From JAJKIP01 sp037200685 (lineage in GTDB: Bacteria > Bacteroidota > Bacteroidia > Chitinophagales > Chitinophagaceae), in assembly GCA_037200685.1 (NCBI GenBank), contig JBBCIG010000008.1, forward strand, positions 496,001 through 560,000: a stretch of DNA of 64,000 nucleotides, read 5' to 3'. This document shows positions 1 through 8,830 of the stretch, piece after piece (the stretch's first letter is position 1; each line of letters begins with the position of its first letter). A program made the position numbers and the translations under genes. Below the pieces are notes generated by a model. The model was not told where the DNA came from. It searched no databases and saw only the letters and a program-made list of their open reading frames with translations.

Positions 1-1
1 C

Positions 2-112
2 AGCTTATCAAATGATACAACGCTCAGCCAGCTTTCGGTAGGAAAAGCTGTGCCCGGAAGCGTTAAAAAAATAGTGGAAAGGATAAACCAACTAATAGCC
101 GCCTGGAAGTAA
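2..112 (+). CDS. C-terminal end of an unidentified protein
   Basis: An open frame enters from the left window edge and ends at a TAA at 110-112, giving 36 visible residues ending in IAAWK. The tail reads as an amphipathic helix (VKKIVERINQLIAAW). No family can be named from so short a piece. It is followed by repeat-filled spacer, as is usual here after real genes. It could also be a chance open frame. Confidence 0.45.
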   Translation, partial: SLSNDTTLSQLSVGKAVPGSVKKIVERINQLIAAWK

Positions 113-170
113 TTACCCAATAGAAATTTTTTGCAATAATAAGGGGATTAAATGTAGTTTTTGTTATCAA

Positions 171-243
171 CTTCGATACTGAGCGAAGTCGAAGTATCAT
201 GGTATCGCCTGTTGCGACGCTCCGTTCATCTTCCTGTTCTCTC
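171..243 (+). repeat. Dispersed intergenic repeat, copy 1a
   Basis: Holds the modules TACTGAGCGAAGTCGAAGTA and GTTGCGACGCTCCGTTCATC followed by TTCCTGTTC, which recur through the window. It is followed at about 250-330 by a different common motif (CGCAGAGACGCAAAG and relatives). Copy 1b lies nearby in the opposite orientation, so the 112-554 spacer is essentially a nest of repeats with no gene. Confidence 0.75.
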
Positions 244-350
244 TTCAACAAAAGGCTTCTCGCAGAGACGCAAAGTTTCCGCAGCGACGCAAAGTGTATC
301 CTACCCTTGCGGTCTTTGTGTAAATAATCAGGGCCTCGTTCCTATAATTG

Positions 351-436
351 CTGATACTTCGACAATGCTCAGTAGAATTCATGCAGCACAAGAGTGCGAC
401 GCAACGGAAGATGATAGTAGTAATGCAGCCGGGCCC
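351..436 (-). repeat. Dispersed intergenic repeat, copy 1b
   Basis: Reads CTGATACTTCGACAATGCTC, then a GAATTCATGCAGCACAAGAG variant in place of the GAACAGGAAGATGAA module, then TGCGACGCAAC and GATGATAGTAGTAATGCAGC ending in CGGG. The orientation is opposite to copy 1a. The same GAATTCATGCAG variant occurs at about 36.43 and 37.9 kb. Confidence 0.75.
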
Positions 437-447
437 ATAATTTTCTT

Positions 448-477
448 AAAACAAAAGAGCCTCTAAAAGAGGCCCTT
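448..477 (-). terminator. Rho-independent terminator after the anti-sigma gene
   Basis: Arms 455-464 and 468-477 pair over ten positions with one A-C mismatch and an AAA loop. Read on the minus strand, the hairpin is followed by a T-rich run (complement of the A-rich 448-456). It lies about 80 bp downstream of the minus-strand gene ending at 555. Confidence 0.6.
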
Positions 478-554
478 CTTAACCAACTATAGAACCAAAG
501 CTACTATAGCGATAGATTTACGAAAAAAGAAGTGGTCCAGATTGGTAAAGAAGG

Positions 555-1316
555 TTACAATTTTCCCATTACGTACATATCGCCCTTGGGTTCTGGATTG
601 CCGCCTTTGGTCTCCAACGTAATAGCGAATGCTTGTGCGGCGGAGGCGTTTTTCATTTTGAGAAGCAATTCTTTTTGGCCGATAAAGAATTCATTTTTTA
701 TCATGCCCATATCAACAGGCCTTCCATCCAGCAATGCCCAAAGCTGGTATTGCTTATCGCCGGGGGGCTTGGGAAGATTATTCACCAGCAGGTAAACATC
801 TTTGGAAGTAGTGTCCCAATAAACAGTAGCGAAGGAGGCAGGTGAAGGATCCATTCCTTTCATTGCCGCCATTTTTATATTGGGGTTCTGCGTAATCATA
901 CGGATTTGCTCTTCCATATTATCCATCTTTACTACCGTATTCGCATAATCGTTTTTCAATTGTTTGTTACGGTTATAAAGAGAAATATTCCAGTATAAAC
1001 TTCCGGCGAGTAAAACAAGGCTGGCAGCCACGGCATATTTCAGCCAATTCATTTTTACAACAGGAGTTGATTTGATAGGAACCACTTTGGCGGAACCTAT
1101 GACAGTCGTCATTATTTTTTCTTTGATTGCTGCCGGTTGCTGGATAGCATTTTGCACCGCCTGCTGCTCTAATGAAATTTCAAATGCAATACGGGCCTGC
1201 AATACTTCGGGGTATTGTTCGCACATACTTTCCAGCTCGCTTCTTTCTTCTGCAGAAGCCAGCCCCAGCACATAGCTTTCAATAATCCCGCTTGATATGT
1301 ATTCCTGTACGTTCAC
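555..1316 (-). CDS. Anti-sigma factor, RskA family
   Basis: A 253-residue single-pass membrane regulator. The N-terminal cytoplasmic part (about 1-70, with the LGLASAEERSELESM stretch) resembles zinc-less anti-sigma domains. A transmembrane helix lies at about 91-109, then a short coiled coil (113-140), then an RskA-type C-terminal domain (about 160-250) with YWDTTSKDVYLLVNNLP and KQYQLWALLDGRPVDMG. It should bind and hold the ECF sigma factor encoded immediately upstream; their spacing is 3 bp, so they are one operon and probably translationally coupled. The only upstream start in frame is GTG. Family assignment is strong; the inducing signal cannot be read from sequence. Confidence 0.88.
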   Translation of the reverse strand: MNVQEYISSGIIESYVLGLASAEERSELESMCEQYPEVLQARIAFEISLEQQAVQNAIQQPAAIKEKIMTTVIGSAKVVPIKSTPVVKMNWLKYAVAASLVLLAGSLYWNISLYNRNKQLKNDYANTVVKMDNMEEQIRMITQNPNIKMAAMKGMDPSPASFATVYWDTTSKDVYLLVNNLPKPPGDKQYQLWALLDGRPVDMGMIKNEFFIGQKELLLKMKNASAAQAFAITLETKGGNPEPKGDMYVMGKL

Positions 1317-1319
1317 TGT

Positions 1320-1862
1320 CTATTGAATCATGGTTCTTAAATGCGTTAATGCGCTTCTTATTCTTGTTTTTACTGTTCCTAATGGAATGCTTAATACTTT
1401 CGATATTTCTTCATGCGTGTATCCCTGGAAATACGATAAGTCTATTAATACACGATGTTCTTCTTTTAATTTTGTCAACACTTTTTTCAATCCTACATCC
1501 ACCGTTTGCTGAACGGATACACCGCCTATTGCATTGTCTGCATTGTCCGGCACTGATAAATTTTTCTTTGTATCCTGGTAACCCCGCGATCGTATTTTAT
1601 CAATCGCTGCGTTTCTTGCTACATTCATCATCCAGGTAAAAAGCCTGCCTTTCGATGGATCATACAGTTCTATTTTTTTCCAGATGTTTACAAACACTTC
1701 CTGTAATACATCTCTCACCGTTTCCTGGTCTGGAATAATTGCATGGATCACCGCAGACAAAGAGCCTGAATAATTATCATATAAATAATTAAACGAACTT
1801 TCATTTCGTTGTTGCAATAACGCAACAAGCTCCTGCTCACTATATTTTATACCGGGGTTCAA
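1320..1862 (-). CDS. RNA polymerase ECF sigma-70 factor
   Basis: A 180-residue group 4 sigma factor with region 2 (about 25-95, including LFTWMMNVARNAAIDKIR) and region 4 (about 125-178, HTH YTHEEISKVLSIPLGTVKTR). It would direct RNA polymerase to a small regulon, held inactive by the RskA-type anti-sigma encoded 3 bp downstream. A TAG stop lies directly upstream of the first in-frame start, which is TTG; no ATG precedes region 2, so the TTG start is preferred. The pairing resembles SigK/RskA. The regulon is unknown. Confidence 0.9.
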   Translation of the reverse strand: MNPGIKYSEQELVALLQQRNESSFNYLYDNYSGSLSAVIHAIIPDQETVRDVLQEVFVNIWKKIELYDPSKGRLFTWMMNVARNAAIDKIRSRGYQDTKKNLSVPDNADNAIGGVSVQQTVDVGLKKVLTKLKEEHRVLIDLSYFQGYTHEEISKVLSIPLGTVKTRIRSALTHLRTMIQ

Positions 1863-1927
1863 CTAGAAGGTTAAGGCACAAAAGCTTTTGTACTGTTAAA
1901 TATACGGAGAGTTTGCCTGTATGGATT

Positions 1928-2305
1928 TTAGCTGACTGCCGCTTCATAACCGGCAGCATCAAGTAGTGCATCTACATCTGCGGGGTTATCAACTGTCATT
2001 TTTATCATCCATCCTTCGCCGTATGGATCACTGTTTACCAATTCGGGATTACCTGCCAGTGCGGGGTTTAGTTCCTTTACTGTTCCACTTACAGGTAAAA
2101 AAAGATCGGATACTGTTTTTACAGCTTCTACCGTTCCGAAAACATCACCTGTGTTTAACGGTTTCCCGATCGTTTCAACTTCTACATATACTATATCGCC
2201 TAATTCCCGCTGGGCGAAATCAGTAATGCCGATTGTGGCTACATTTCCTTCGAGGCTGATCCATTCGTGGTCTTTTGTATAACGAAGATTTGCGGGATAA
2301 CTCAT
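1928..2305 (-). CDS. gcvH: Glycine cleavage system H protein
   Basis: A 125-residue lipoyl carrier that shuttles the aminomethyl group between the P, T and L proteins of glycine decarboxylase. The N-terminus MSYPANLRYTKDHEWI is typical, and the lipoylation site is Lys63 in the motif GTVEAVKTVSDLF. A start 7 codons upstream is open, but the internal ATG at 2303-2305 gives the canonical family N-terminus and length. No other gcv genes are adjacent, which is common in Bacteroidota. It stands alone and is divergent from the OM receptor at 2496. Confidence 0.95.
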   Translation of the reverse strand: MSYPANLRYTKDHEWISLEGNVATIGITDFAQRELGDIVYVEVETIGKPLNTGDVFGTVEAVKTVSDLFLPVSGTVKELNPALAGNPELVNSDPYGEGWMIKMTVDNPADVDALLDAAGYEAAVS

Positions 2306-2495
2306 ACTGAACGTTTTATATGGCAAATATGAGCAAAAGGACTTTACGAACAGTAAATCCCCTGATTATTTTTCGCAATTCACCGGAATATAAGGGTCGT
2401 TCATGCCATATTTTGCACCATTTGTCGGCCTTCGCTTTACCGTTCTATGACACAGCGATATATTTGTGCCCAAATCAAAATTGAGGAAAACGTAT

Positions 2496-4955
2496 ATGAG
2501 AAAATTATTCACACTCTTTGCAATTGCAATGACCTTATCCGCTGCTGTTTCAGCACAAAAAATTTCAGGAATTGTAAAAGACGACCAGGGCAAAGGCCTG
2601 GCCAAGACCACTTTAGGCTTGTTGAGAGCTAAAGACTCTTCCACTGTAAAATACTCTGCCACGGATAACGATGGGAAATTTTCCATCGGCGCAGAACCGG
2701 GACAATATATCATCAGCATCACCCATGTAGGATACGCCCCGTTTTACTCCAAGGCATTTGAAGTAGCCGCAACCGGCGACGTAACGGTTGGTGATTTAAT
2801 CATGATAAAAACAGCAACCGCCATACAAGGCGTAACTGTTACTTCAAAAAAACCGATGATAGAAGTAAAAGCCGACAGAACGATCATGAATGTAGAAGGA
2901 ACGATCAATGCGACTGGTAACGATGCATTGGAATTGTTGCGTAAATCACCAGGCGTTTCTATTGATAAAGATGATAACATCAGCCTGAGTGGAAAAACAG
3001 GTGTACAGGTATTCATCGATGGTAAGCCAAGCCCGTTAAGCGGCACTGACCTGTCCAACTATTTAAAATCACTTCAATCTTCCCAGATAGAATCGATCGA
3101 ATTAATTACGAACCCTTCTGCTAAGTATGAAGCAGCCGGTAATGCAGGTATCATTAATATTCGTTTAAAGAAAAATAAGACCGTTGGTTTTAATGGTTCA
3201 GCAAATGCAGGATACAACATTGGTGTTTATCCAAAATACAATGGTGGCATCAACCTGAACTATCGTAAGAACAAGGTCAATTTATTCGGTAGTTATAATT
3301 TTAACGATACGAGGAACCAAAGTGTATTCAACCTGTTCCGCACCAGCTCTGTTGACAGTTCTTTTGATCAGCATTCCGTCAACCTGAATAAGAACAGGAG
3401 CCATGGCTTTAAAGCAGGTCTTGATTTTTATGCCAACAGCAAAAGCACTATCGGTGTGATGGTAAACGGCAACCTGTCAGACAATGGTTCTAACAACAAC
3501 AGCAACACGGATATCGCATATATCCCATCTAAGCTGGTGGACAGGAAACTTATTGCCGGCAATAAAACCAACGGGGACAGGGACAATGTGAATTTCAATG
3601 CCAACTATCGTTTCGTAGATACGGCAGGTCACGAATTAAATGTTGACCTCGATTATGGTTTTTATAACAGTAAGAACAACCAGCTCCAGTCTAATTTCAC
3701 CTATAATGCAAGCGCCACTACTTTGGTCGGAAAAGATATTTATCATAGCGTTACACCTTCCGATATAGATATCTATTCGATTAAAGTCGACTACGAGCAG
3801 AATTTTAAAAAAGGCAAACTGGGCTATGGCGGTAAAGTATCTTTTGTGCAGACGGATAATACCTTCAACCGGTATAACGAGACTAATACTCCCACGTTCC
3901 AGGACCACCTGAATAATTTCAAGTATAAAGAGAATATCAATGCTGGTTATATCAATTATAACCGCCAGTTCAAAGGTGTAATGCTGCAGGCCGGCGTAAG
4001 GGTAGAGAATACAGTGGCCAAAGGTCATTCCCTGGGGTTCAGGTATGATTATAAAACATCCACAATTAAATATATTGATACGACCTTCGACAGGAATTAT
4101 ACAAGTCCTTTCCCAAGCGCAGCGGTCACGTTCAATAAGAACCCGATGAAGCAATGGAGCCTTACCTACAGTCGCAGGATCGACAGGCCTTCTTACCAGA
4201 ACCTGAACCCCTTCGAGTTTAACCTGGATAAATATACTTTCCAGAAAGGTAATCCTAACCTGACGCCGCAGTACACGAACAGCTTTGGCATCACGCATAT
4301 TTATAAATACAAACTGACCACTACGCTCAACTATAGCCATATAGCTGATATGTTTGCTACCATTCCGAAAAGCGAAGGAAGCAATGCATTTGTGACCACC
4401 GAAAACCTGGCTACACAGAATATCGTGAGTTTAAATGTAAGCATGCCGGTGATGTATAAAAAGTATAGTATGTTCTTCAATGTGAATTCATTCTACATGC
4501 ATTTAAAAGGCAATGGCCAGGGATTTAACGTAGACCAGGGAATATTCTCTGTCAATGTATATGCGCAGCAGACTTATAAAGTATCAAAAACAGGTACAGC
4601 CGAGTTAAGTGCATATTATACTTCTCCGAGTATTTACCAGGGAGGGTTCAAAGCTAAAGCCCTGGGTACGGTCGATGCCGGCTACCAGCAAATATTATTC
4701 AAAGGAAAAGTAACAGCTAAGGCTTCATTGACAGACGTATTCAGAACGCTGCGCTTCTATGCAACCAATAATACAACTGGTCAAACAGTACGTGCAAACG
4801 GATCATGGGAAAGCAGGCAATTCCGTATCAACTTCAGCTATCGCTTTGGTAATAACAAAACGAGGGCAGCCCGCAACCGTAAGGGCGGGTTGGATGAAGA
4901 AAATAAACGTACGCAAGATGGCGGTGGAATTGGAATCGGTGGCGGTGGAAATTAA
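2496..4955 (+). CDS. Outer-membrane beta-barrel receptor with CarboxypepD_reg domain
   Basis: An 819-residue outer-membrane protein. A Sec signal (MRKLFTLFAIAMTLSAAVSA) is followed by a carboxypeptidase-regulatory-like Ig domain (about 22-105), a plug-like region (LRKSPGVSIDKDDNISLSG) and a large OMP_b-brl_3-type barrel to the end. The C-terminus is Gly-rich and charged after the last barrel strand. An open frame extends 10 codons upstream to a GTG, but the ATG at 2496, preceded by GAGGAAAA, begins the signal peptide. It is TonB-receptor-like without a SusD partner, so it is unlikely to be a classical polysaccharide system. The substrate is unknown. Confidence 0.88.
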   Translation: MRKLFTLFAIAMTLSAAVSAQKISGIVKDDQGKGLAKTTLGLLRAKDSSTVKYSATDNDGKFSIGAEPGQYIISITHVGYAPFYSKAFEVAATGDVTVGDLIMIKTATAIQGVTVTSKKPMIEVKADRTIMNVEGTINATGNDALELLRKSPGVSIDKDDNISLSGKTGVQVFIDGKPSPLSGTDLSNYLKSLQSSQIESIELITNPSAKYEAAGNAGIINIRLKKNKTVGFNGSANAGYNIGVYPKYNGGINLNYRKNKVNLFGSYNFNDTRNQSVFNLFRTSSVDSSFDQHSVNLNKNRSHGFKAGLDFYANSKSTIGVMVNGNLSDNGSNNNSNTDIAYIPSKLVDRKLIAGNKTNGDRDNVNFNANYRFVDTAGHELNVDLDYGFYNSKNNQLQSNFTYNASATTLVGKDIYHSVTPSDIDIYSIKVDYEQNFKKGKLGYGGKVSFVQTDNTFNRYNETNTPTFQDHLNNFKYKENINAGYINYNRQFKGVMLQAGVRVENTVAKGHSLGFRYDYKTSTIKYIDTTFDRNYTSPFPSAAVTFNKNPMKQWSLTYSRRIDRPSYQNLNPFEFNLDKYTFQKGNPNLTPQYTNSFGITHIYKYKLTTTLNYSHIADMFATIPKSEGSNAFVTTENLATQNIVSLNVSMPVMYKKYSMFFNVNSFYMHLKGNGQGFNVDQGIFSVNVYAQQTYKVSKTGTAELSAYYTSPSIYQGGFKAKALGTVDAGYQQILFKGKVTAKASLTDVFRTLRFYATNNTTGQTVRANGSWESRQFRINFSYRFGNNKTRAARNRKGGLDEENKRTQDGGGIGIGGGGN

Positions 4956-4980
4956 TTAGAGTTAATTAATTATAATAGAA

Positions 4981-5010
4981 AAGGTCCTGCGTAATGCAGG
5001 ACCTTTTTTT
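4981..5010 (+). terminator. Rho-independent terminator after the OM receptor
   Basis: A perfect 10-bp stem (4981-4990 with 4996-5005, AAGGTCCTGC arms), GTAAT loop, then an eight-T run from 5003. It lies 26 bp after the receptor stop codon. Confidence 0.92.
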
Positions 5011-5040
5011 GTTGTAAGAAGGTTGAAAGAAGTTTATGAG

Positions 5041-5195
5041 CCCAACTCCATTGCTACTATCATCTTCGTTGCGACGCTCCGTTCATCTTTCTATTCTCTA
5101 TTCAACAATTGCGTTCGTCCCGATTACTATCGGGAAGCGAAGTCGAAGGGTCGCACTCTTCATCTTCCTGTTCTATACTGAGCAATTTCGAAGTT
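5041..5195 (+). repeat. Dispersed intergenic repeat, copy 2 (double, with inserted palindrome)
   Basis: Starts with CATTGCTACTATCATCTTCG and TTGCGACGCTCCGTTCATC, followed by a second partial copy (GGTCGCACTCTTCATCTTCC) ending in ATACTGAGCAATTTCGAAG. The two units are joined by a CCCGATTACTATCGGG palindrome and an AGCGAAGTCGAAG module. It fills the spacer between convergent genes. Confidence 0.75.
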
Positions 5196-5224
5196 CATTA
5201 TTAGCAGCATTTGCTTTTAAAGGA

Positions 5225-5920
5225 TTAGTGTTTTTTTCTCTTAATCAACTTTGTTTTAATAATCCTTACATCTTCCAGCGGTCTGTCCCTGTCGATATCT
5301 TTACTGGTTTCACTTGCAGCTATTTTATCAACTACCTCTAATCCTTTTACCACTTCGCCAAACACAGTATAATTCTGATCTAAATGCGGAACACCACCAA
5401 TTGTTTTATAAACATCTCTTTGGTTTGCCGAAATTTTTCTTTTTAAACGATATGTTTCAACAGAATCCAGTCCACCATCCGTAAATTTTTTTCCCTGTAC
5501 GATATAAAACTGGCTGCCACTACTGGCTTTTTGTGGGTTATCATCTCTTGCTGCCGCCAGCACACCTTTTTTATGAAACAATGTAACCCTGAACTCCGCC
5601 GGAATTCTATCGGGTGGGCCACCATTTCCTAATGGTTGATGTGGTTCCGCATGTTTGCTATCCGGGTCACCACCCTGTATCATAAAGTTTTTAATAACAC
5701 GATGAAACAACGTGCTATCGTAATAATGCGATTTCACGAGCTTTAAAAAATTATCCCGGTGCATTGGTGTAGAATCCGATAACCGCAAGGTGATATCACC
5801 ATAATTTGTTTGTAACAGTACATCTCTTTTCCTGTCTTTCTTTTTAAGTATGACATTTTTTTGTGCCATACCGGCAACACCCAGTAAAAAGGCAGTGAAC
5901 AATAAAATAATTTTCTTCAT
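5225..5920 (-). CDS. Peptidyl-prolyl cis-trans isomerase, cyclophilin type, secreted
   Basis: A 231-residue cyclophilin with a signal peptide (MKKIILLFTAFLLGVAGMAQ), so probably periplasmic. The fold spans about 35-225 with FHRVIKNFMIQGGDP, the PPIase SGSQFYIVQG strand and FGEVVKGLEVVDKIA. It should catalyse prolyl isomerisation during folding of exported proteins. The C-terminal tail is Lys-rich. The next minus-strand gene (5958) is 37 bp upstream and may be co-transcribed. Confidence 0.93.
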   Translation of the reverse strand: MKKIILLFTAFLLGVAGMAQKNVILKKKDRKRDVLLQTNYGDITLRLSDSTPMHRDNFLKLVKSHYYDSTLFHRVIKNFMIQGGDPDSKHAEPHQPLGNGGPPDRIPAEFRVTLFHKKGVLAAARDDNPQKASSGSQFYIVQGKKFTDGGLDSVETYRLKRKISANQRDVYKTIGGVPHLDQNYTVFGEVVKGLEVVDKIAASETSKDIDRDRPLEDVRIIKTKLIKRKKH

Positions 5921-5957
5921 CCGGAATTGTAATTAGTGTAATTCGAAAAAATTCGTG

Positions 5958-6308
5958 TTATATGATTTCATGATTTTCAAAATAAAGCAACACATGATCT
6001 TTTAAAAAATTTTCTTGTGCAATTGGATCCATATCCGGCATCGGTTTCAATTGTTTGAAATGCGGCCACCCGTCCGCATCTATTCCTTCCATTTCATAAT
6101 AACCGCTGGGGGTTAAAAGATGACAGATAGCAATATGCATCAGGTCCTGCTTTTCTTCTTTTGTGAATTTTTGTTTGGTATTACCAAATTCCTGTATGCC
6201 TATAAGGAACAATATGCTTTCCAAATCCGGTTTCTTATCGAACCTTTCCACCAACTTTGCCTCGAGGCCCCACCAGCGAACCTGTAAATCATCTTTCATT
6301 TGTGCCAT
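5958..6308 (-). CDS. Conserved hypothetical protein
   Basis: A 116-residue soluble protein, no signal or membrane segment. Notable stretches are VRWWGLEAKLVERF, a central FTKEEKQDLMHIAICHLL helix, and DGWPHFKQLKPMPDM. It resembles uncharacterised Bacteroidota proteins; no function can be assigned. Start may be the first Met or the Met at residue 4. It sits just upstream of the cyclophilin gene on the same strand (37 bp) and divergent from serS. Confidence 0.8.
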   Translation of the reverse strand: MAQMKDDLQVRWWGLEAKLVERFDKKPDLESILFLIGIQEFGNTKQKFTKEEKQDLMHIAICHLLTPSGYYEMEGIDADGWPHFKQLKPMPDMDPIAQENFLKDHVLLYFENHEII

Positions 6309-6439
6309 TTTACAAAGATAGGCTAAGAGTGAAAGTGACTGACAAGTGAACGATAACTTAAAAAGAGAACCGTCCAGGCATTAGCTCTCTTTTTCTCCTT
6401 GACCTCTTAGCCCTTTTTCTTCGTTGATCTCTTAGCCTT

Positions 6440-6447
6440 TATCTTTG
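6440..6447 (+). promoter_or_regulatory. Putative sigma-A -7 box for serS
   Basis: TATCTTTG matches the Bacteroidota TAnnTTTG consensus exactly and lies 17 bp before the serS ATG. No convincing -33 TTTG element at the usual distance was found. Confidence 0.5.
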
Positions 6448-6464
6448 CGCAAATTTGAATACAG

Positions 6465-7736
6465 ATGTTGCAGCTACAGGTACTACGGCAAAATCCGGAT
6501 GGAATAAAGGAAAAATTGGCAATAAAACATTTTGCAGAAACCAATCTTGTTGATACCATTCTTTCATTGGATAATCAAAGAAAAAAACTTCAATTAGAAT
6601 TTGACAATACACAAGCAAAGGTTAACAGCGCATCAAAGGACATCGGCCAGTTAATGGCTAAAGGACAAAAAGAAGAAGCAGAAAATAAAAAGCAGGAAGT
6701 GGCTGCATTGAAATCTTCTTTACAACCTATTTCTGAAAAATTAGCCAGTACTGAAAAACAATTGCACGATGAATTGGTAAAACTTCCTAATCTTCCATCT
6801 GATAAAGTACCCGCAGGTAAAACACCGACGGAGAATGTAACAGTCAAAGAAGGAGGAAATAAACCTCAATTAGCAAAGGATGCCGTTCCGCATTGGGACC
6901 TTATCAAAAAATATGATATCGTCGATTTTGAAACCGGCGCTAAAATTACCGGGAGTGGTTTTCCAATATACAAAGGCAAAGGAGCAAAACTGCAACGTGC
7001 ATTAATACAATATTTTTTAGATTATAATACCAAAGCCGGCTATACAGAATACCTGACCCCATTCATGGTGAACGAAGCATCGGCTTATGGCACCGGACAA
7101 TTACCGGACAAGGAAGGGCAGATGTATTTTATGCCTGCGGATAATTTTTATATGATCCCCACTTCTGAAGTTCCGCTTACTAATATTTATCGTGATGAGA
7201 TAGTGAAAGAAACTGACTTGCCCATAAAGATGACGGCTTATTCCCCATGCTTTAGAAGAGAAGCCGGAAGTTTTGGTAAAGATGTTCGCGGGCTTAACCG
7301 TGTACATCAATTTGAAAAAGTGGAACTAGTACAGTTGGTGCATCCGGATAAAAGTTATGATGTGCTGGAAGAAATGGTAAGCCATGTGGAGAAGCTGGTG
7401 CAATCATTGGAATTACCTTATCGTATTTTAAAATTGTGCGGCGGCGATATGAGTTTTGCTTCAGCGCTTACGTATGATTTTGAAGTGTACAGCGCTGCGC
7501 AGGAAAGGTGGCTGGAAGTAAGTTCTGTCTCTAATTTTGAAACATTTCAAACAAACCGGATGAAGATCCGTTTTAAAGACGGTGCAGGAAAAATGCAATT
7601 GGTTCATTCTCTTAATGGCAGCTCATTGGCATTGCCAAGAATACTCGCCTGCATACTGGAAAACAATCAAACTGCGGAAGGTATTCGCATCCCCCAAATA
7701 TTATCACAATACTTCGGTGCTTCGTTGCTCGTATAA
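6465..7736 (+). CDS. serS: Serine-tRNA ligase
   Basis: A 423-residue class II aminoacyl-tRNA synthetase charging tRNA-Ser (and tRNA-Sec where present). The N-terminal coiled-coil tRNA-binding arm spans about 30-105. The catalytic domain includes the motif 2 region (SPCFRREAGSFGKDVRGLNR with FEKVE following) and a motif 3-like segment (NGSSLALPRILACILEN). Length matches the family. It starts at ATG 6465 with a -7 box 17 bp upstream. Intact and expected to be functional. Confidence 0.97.
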   Translation: MLQLQVLRQNPDGIKEKLAIKHFAETNLVDTILSLDNQRKKLQLEFDNTQAKVNSASKDIGQLMAKGQKEEAENKKQEVAALKSSLQPISEKLASTEKQLHDELVKLPNLPSDKVPAGKTPTENVTVKEGGNKPQLAKDAVPHWDLIKKYDIVDFETGAKITGSGFPIYKGKGAKLQRALIQYFLDYNTKAGYTEYLTPFMVNEASAYGTGQLPDKEGQMYFMPADNFYMIPTSEVPLTNIYRDEIVKETDLPIKMTAYSPCFRREAGSFGKDVRGLNRVHQFEKVELVQLVHPDKSYDVLEEMVSHVEKLVQSLELPYRILKLCGGDMSFASALTYDFEVYSAAQERWLEVSSVSNFETFQTNRMKIRFKDGAGKMQLVHSLNGSSLALPRILACILENNQTAEGIRIPQILSQYFGASLLV

Positions 7737-7778
7737 AATAAAATTCTTTTCTTAGCTGTTTAACAATAATTCACAACT

Positions 7779-8414
7779 ATGAAAAAAATTATTCTTTTAA
7801 TGCTACCTGTTATTTTTATTTCAATAGCAGGTAATACGCAGATTTCTAAAGGACAAAAAATGATCGGTGGTGAAATTACATTCAGAAGTAGTAAAGATGA
7901 AAGCGGTGGTAATTTTGTTGGCCCCATGAAAACCAAAGTGTTCATTATTACCCCGCAGGTCGGGTTTGGATTGGGAAAAAACTGGATCGCAGGTGTTAGC
8001 CTTGGCTATGCTTATCAAAACCAGAAGTACGCTATGGGTAACAGCTATTCAAAGACTGACATGAATCTTTTTTCAGCAGGCTTGTTTGCCAGGAAATTTC
8101 ATCCTTTTACCGATGTCGTGGGAATATTTGGCCAATTGGATGTGGCAACAGGCATTGGTAAATCAAAAGAAACCAATGTTCAAAATGGAACTGTAGTGGG
8201 TACAAGTAAAGCAGACGCACTCACTGTTTCAGCCATTGTAAAACCCGGCTTGTATTTTAAGGCAACCAAAAAAATTATTGTTGAAGCCAACCTTGGGGGG
8301 CTGGGTTATACTCACTTAACCAATAAACCGGATTCAGGCCCCAAAAGCAAATTAGGTGAATTCAGTTTTACATTGACCAGTACGATTGGACTGGGCGTTC
8401 AAATTGTATTTTGA
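7779..8414 (+). CDS. Outer-membrane beta-barrel domain protein
   Basis: A 211-residue exported protein. The signal peptide (about 1-20) is followed by an opening strand (MIGGEITFRSSKDE) and alternating amphipathic strands with glycine/aromatic patterns (VGFGLGKNWIAGVSLGYAY; TSTIGLGVQIVF at the C-terminus). This fits a small eight-strand OmpX/OmpW-like barrel. It is followed 30 bp later by a cytochrome lipoprotein gene, and a related barrel lies at 8912. The two barrels look like diverged paralogs. Specific role unknown. Confidence 0.82.
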   Translation: MKKIILLMLPVIFISIAGNTQISKGQKMIGGEITFRSSKDESGGNFVGPMKTKVFIITPQVGFGLGKNWIAGVSLGYAYQNQKYAMGNSYSKTDMNLFSAGLFARKFHPFTDVVGIFGQLDVATGIGKSKETNVQNGTVVGTSKADALTVSAIVKPGLYFKATKKIIVEANLGGLGYTHLTNKPDSGPKSKLGEFSFTLTSTIGLGVQIVF

Positions 8415-8444
8415 TAACACGTAATTAGATTATCCCTTTTATAA

Positions 8445-8795
8445 ATGAAAAAGATTGTTGCAGGATTTTTTATCAGTTCTATAATTCTTATTGCTGCCTG
8501 TCATAAAAAATCTGTACCCAATGTGACCAGCAGAAAAAAACAACCATCGGCGCCTTCAAAATCTCACATGGTATATACCGCTGCGGATATCGCCGGGGGA
8601 AAAATCGTTTATGAAACAAAATGCGCAAAATGCCATGAACCCAAACCGGTGAATCTATATACAACAGAGCGTTGGGTCGGTCTTTTAAGATCTATGATAC
8701 CTAAATCAAAATTAGATTCGTTGCAGAAGGTACAGGTGACAGCATATGTAAATACAAATGCGAAAAATAGTAGAAAGGAAATGCTGCACGGATAA
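8445..8795 (+). CDS. Small c-type cytochrome lipoprotein
   Basis: A 116-residue lipoprotein. The lipobox LIAAC puts the lipidated Cys at residue 19. A single heme c site CAKCH (Cys60, Cys63, His64) follows the typical GGKIVYETKC helix; Met84 in SMIPKSKLD is a candidate sixth ligand. It probably acts as a small periplasmic electron carrier anchored to a membrane. It lies between two barrel genes and may be co-transcribed with the first (30-bp gap). The partner oxidase or reductase is not in the window. Confidence 0.85.
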   Translation: MKKIVAGFFISSIILIAACHKKSVPNVTSRKKQPSAPSKSHMVYTAADIAGGKIVYETKCAKCHEPKPVNLYTTERWVGLLRSMIPKSKLDSLQKVQVTAYVNTNAKNSRKEMLHG

Positions 8796-8830
8796 TTTAT
8801 TTTTTCTTTTGCTTAAGATAAATCACTGTT

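Noticed and set aside
161..466. Open frame in the first repeat nest (similar frames at 23084-23335, 37550-37789, 40057-40344, 53681-53887)
   Set aside because: The recurring peptides (REQEDERSVATGDDSS and relatives) come from reading the dispersed DNA repeat; frames differ between copies, include stops and have no ribosome-binding sites.
2366..2722. 118-codon minus-strand frame across the gcvH/receptor divergent region
   Set aside because: It runs into the receptor signal peptide on the opposite strand and has no family features.
3636..4340. 234-codon minus-strand frame
   Set aside because: It lies inside the OM receptor barrel (2496-4955) on the other strand and shows no family features.
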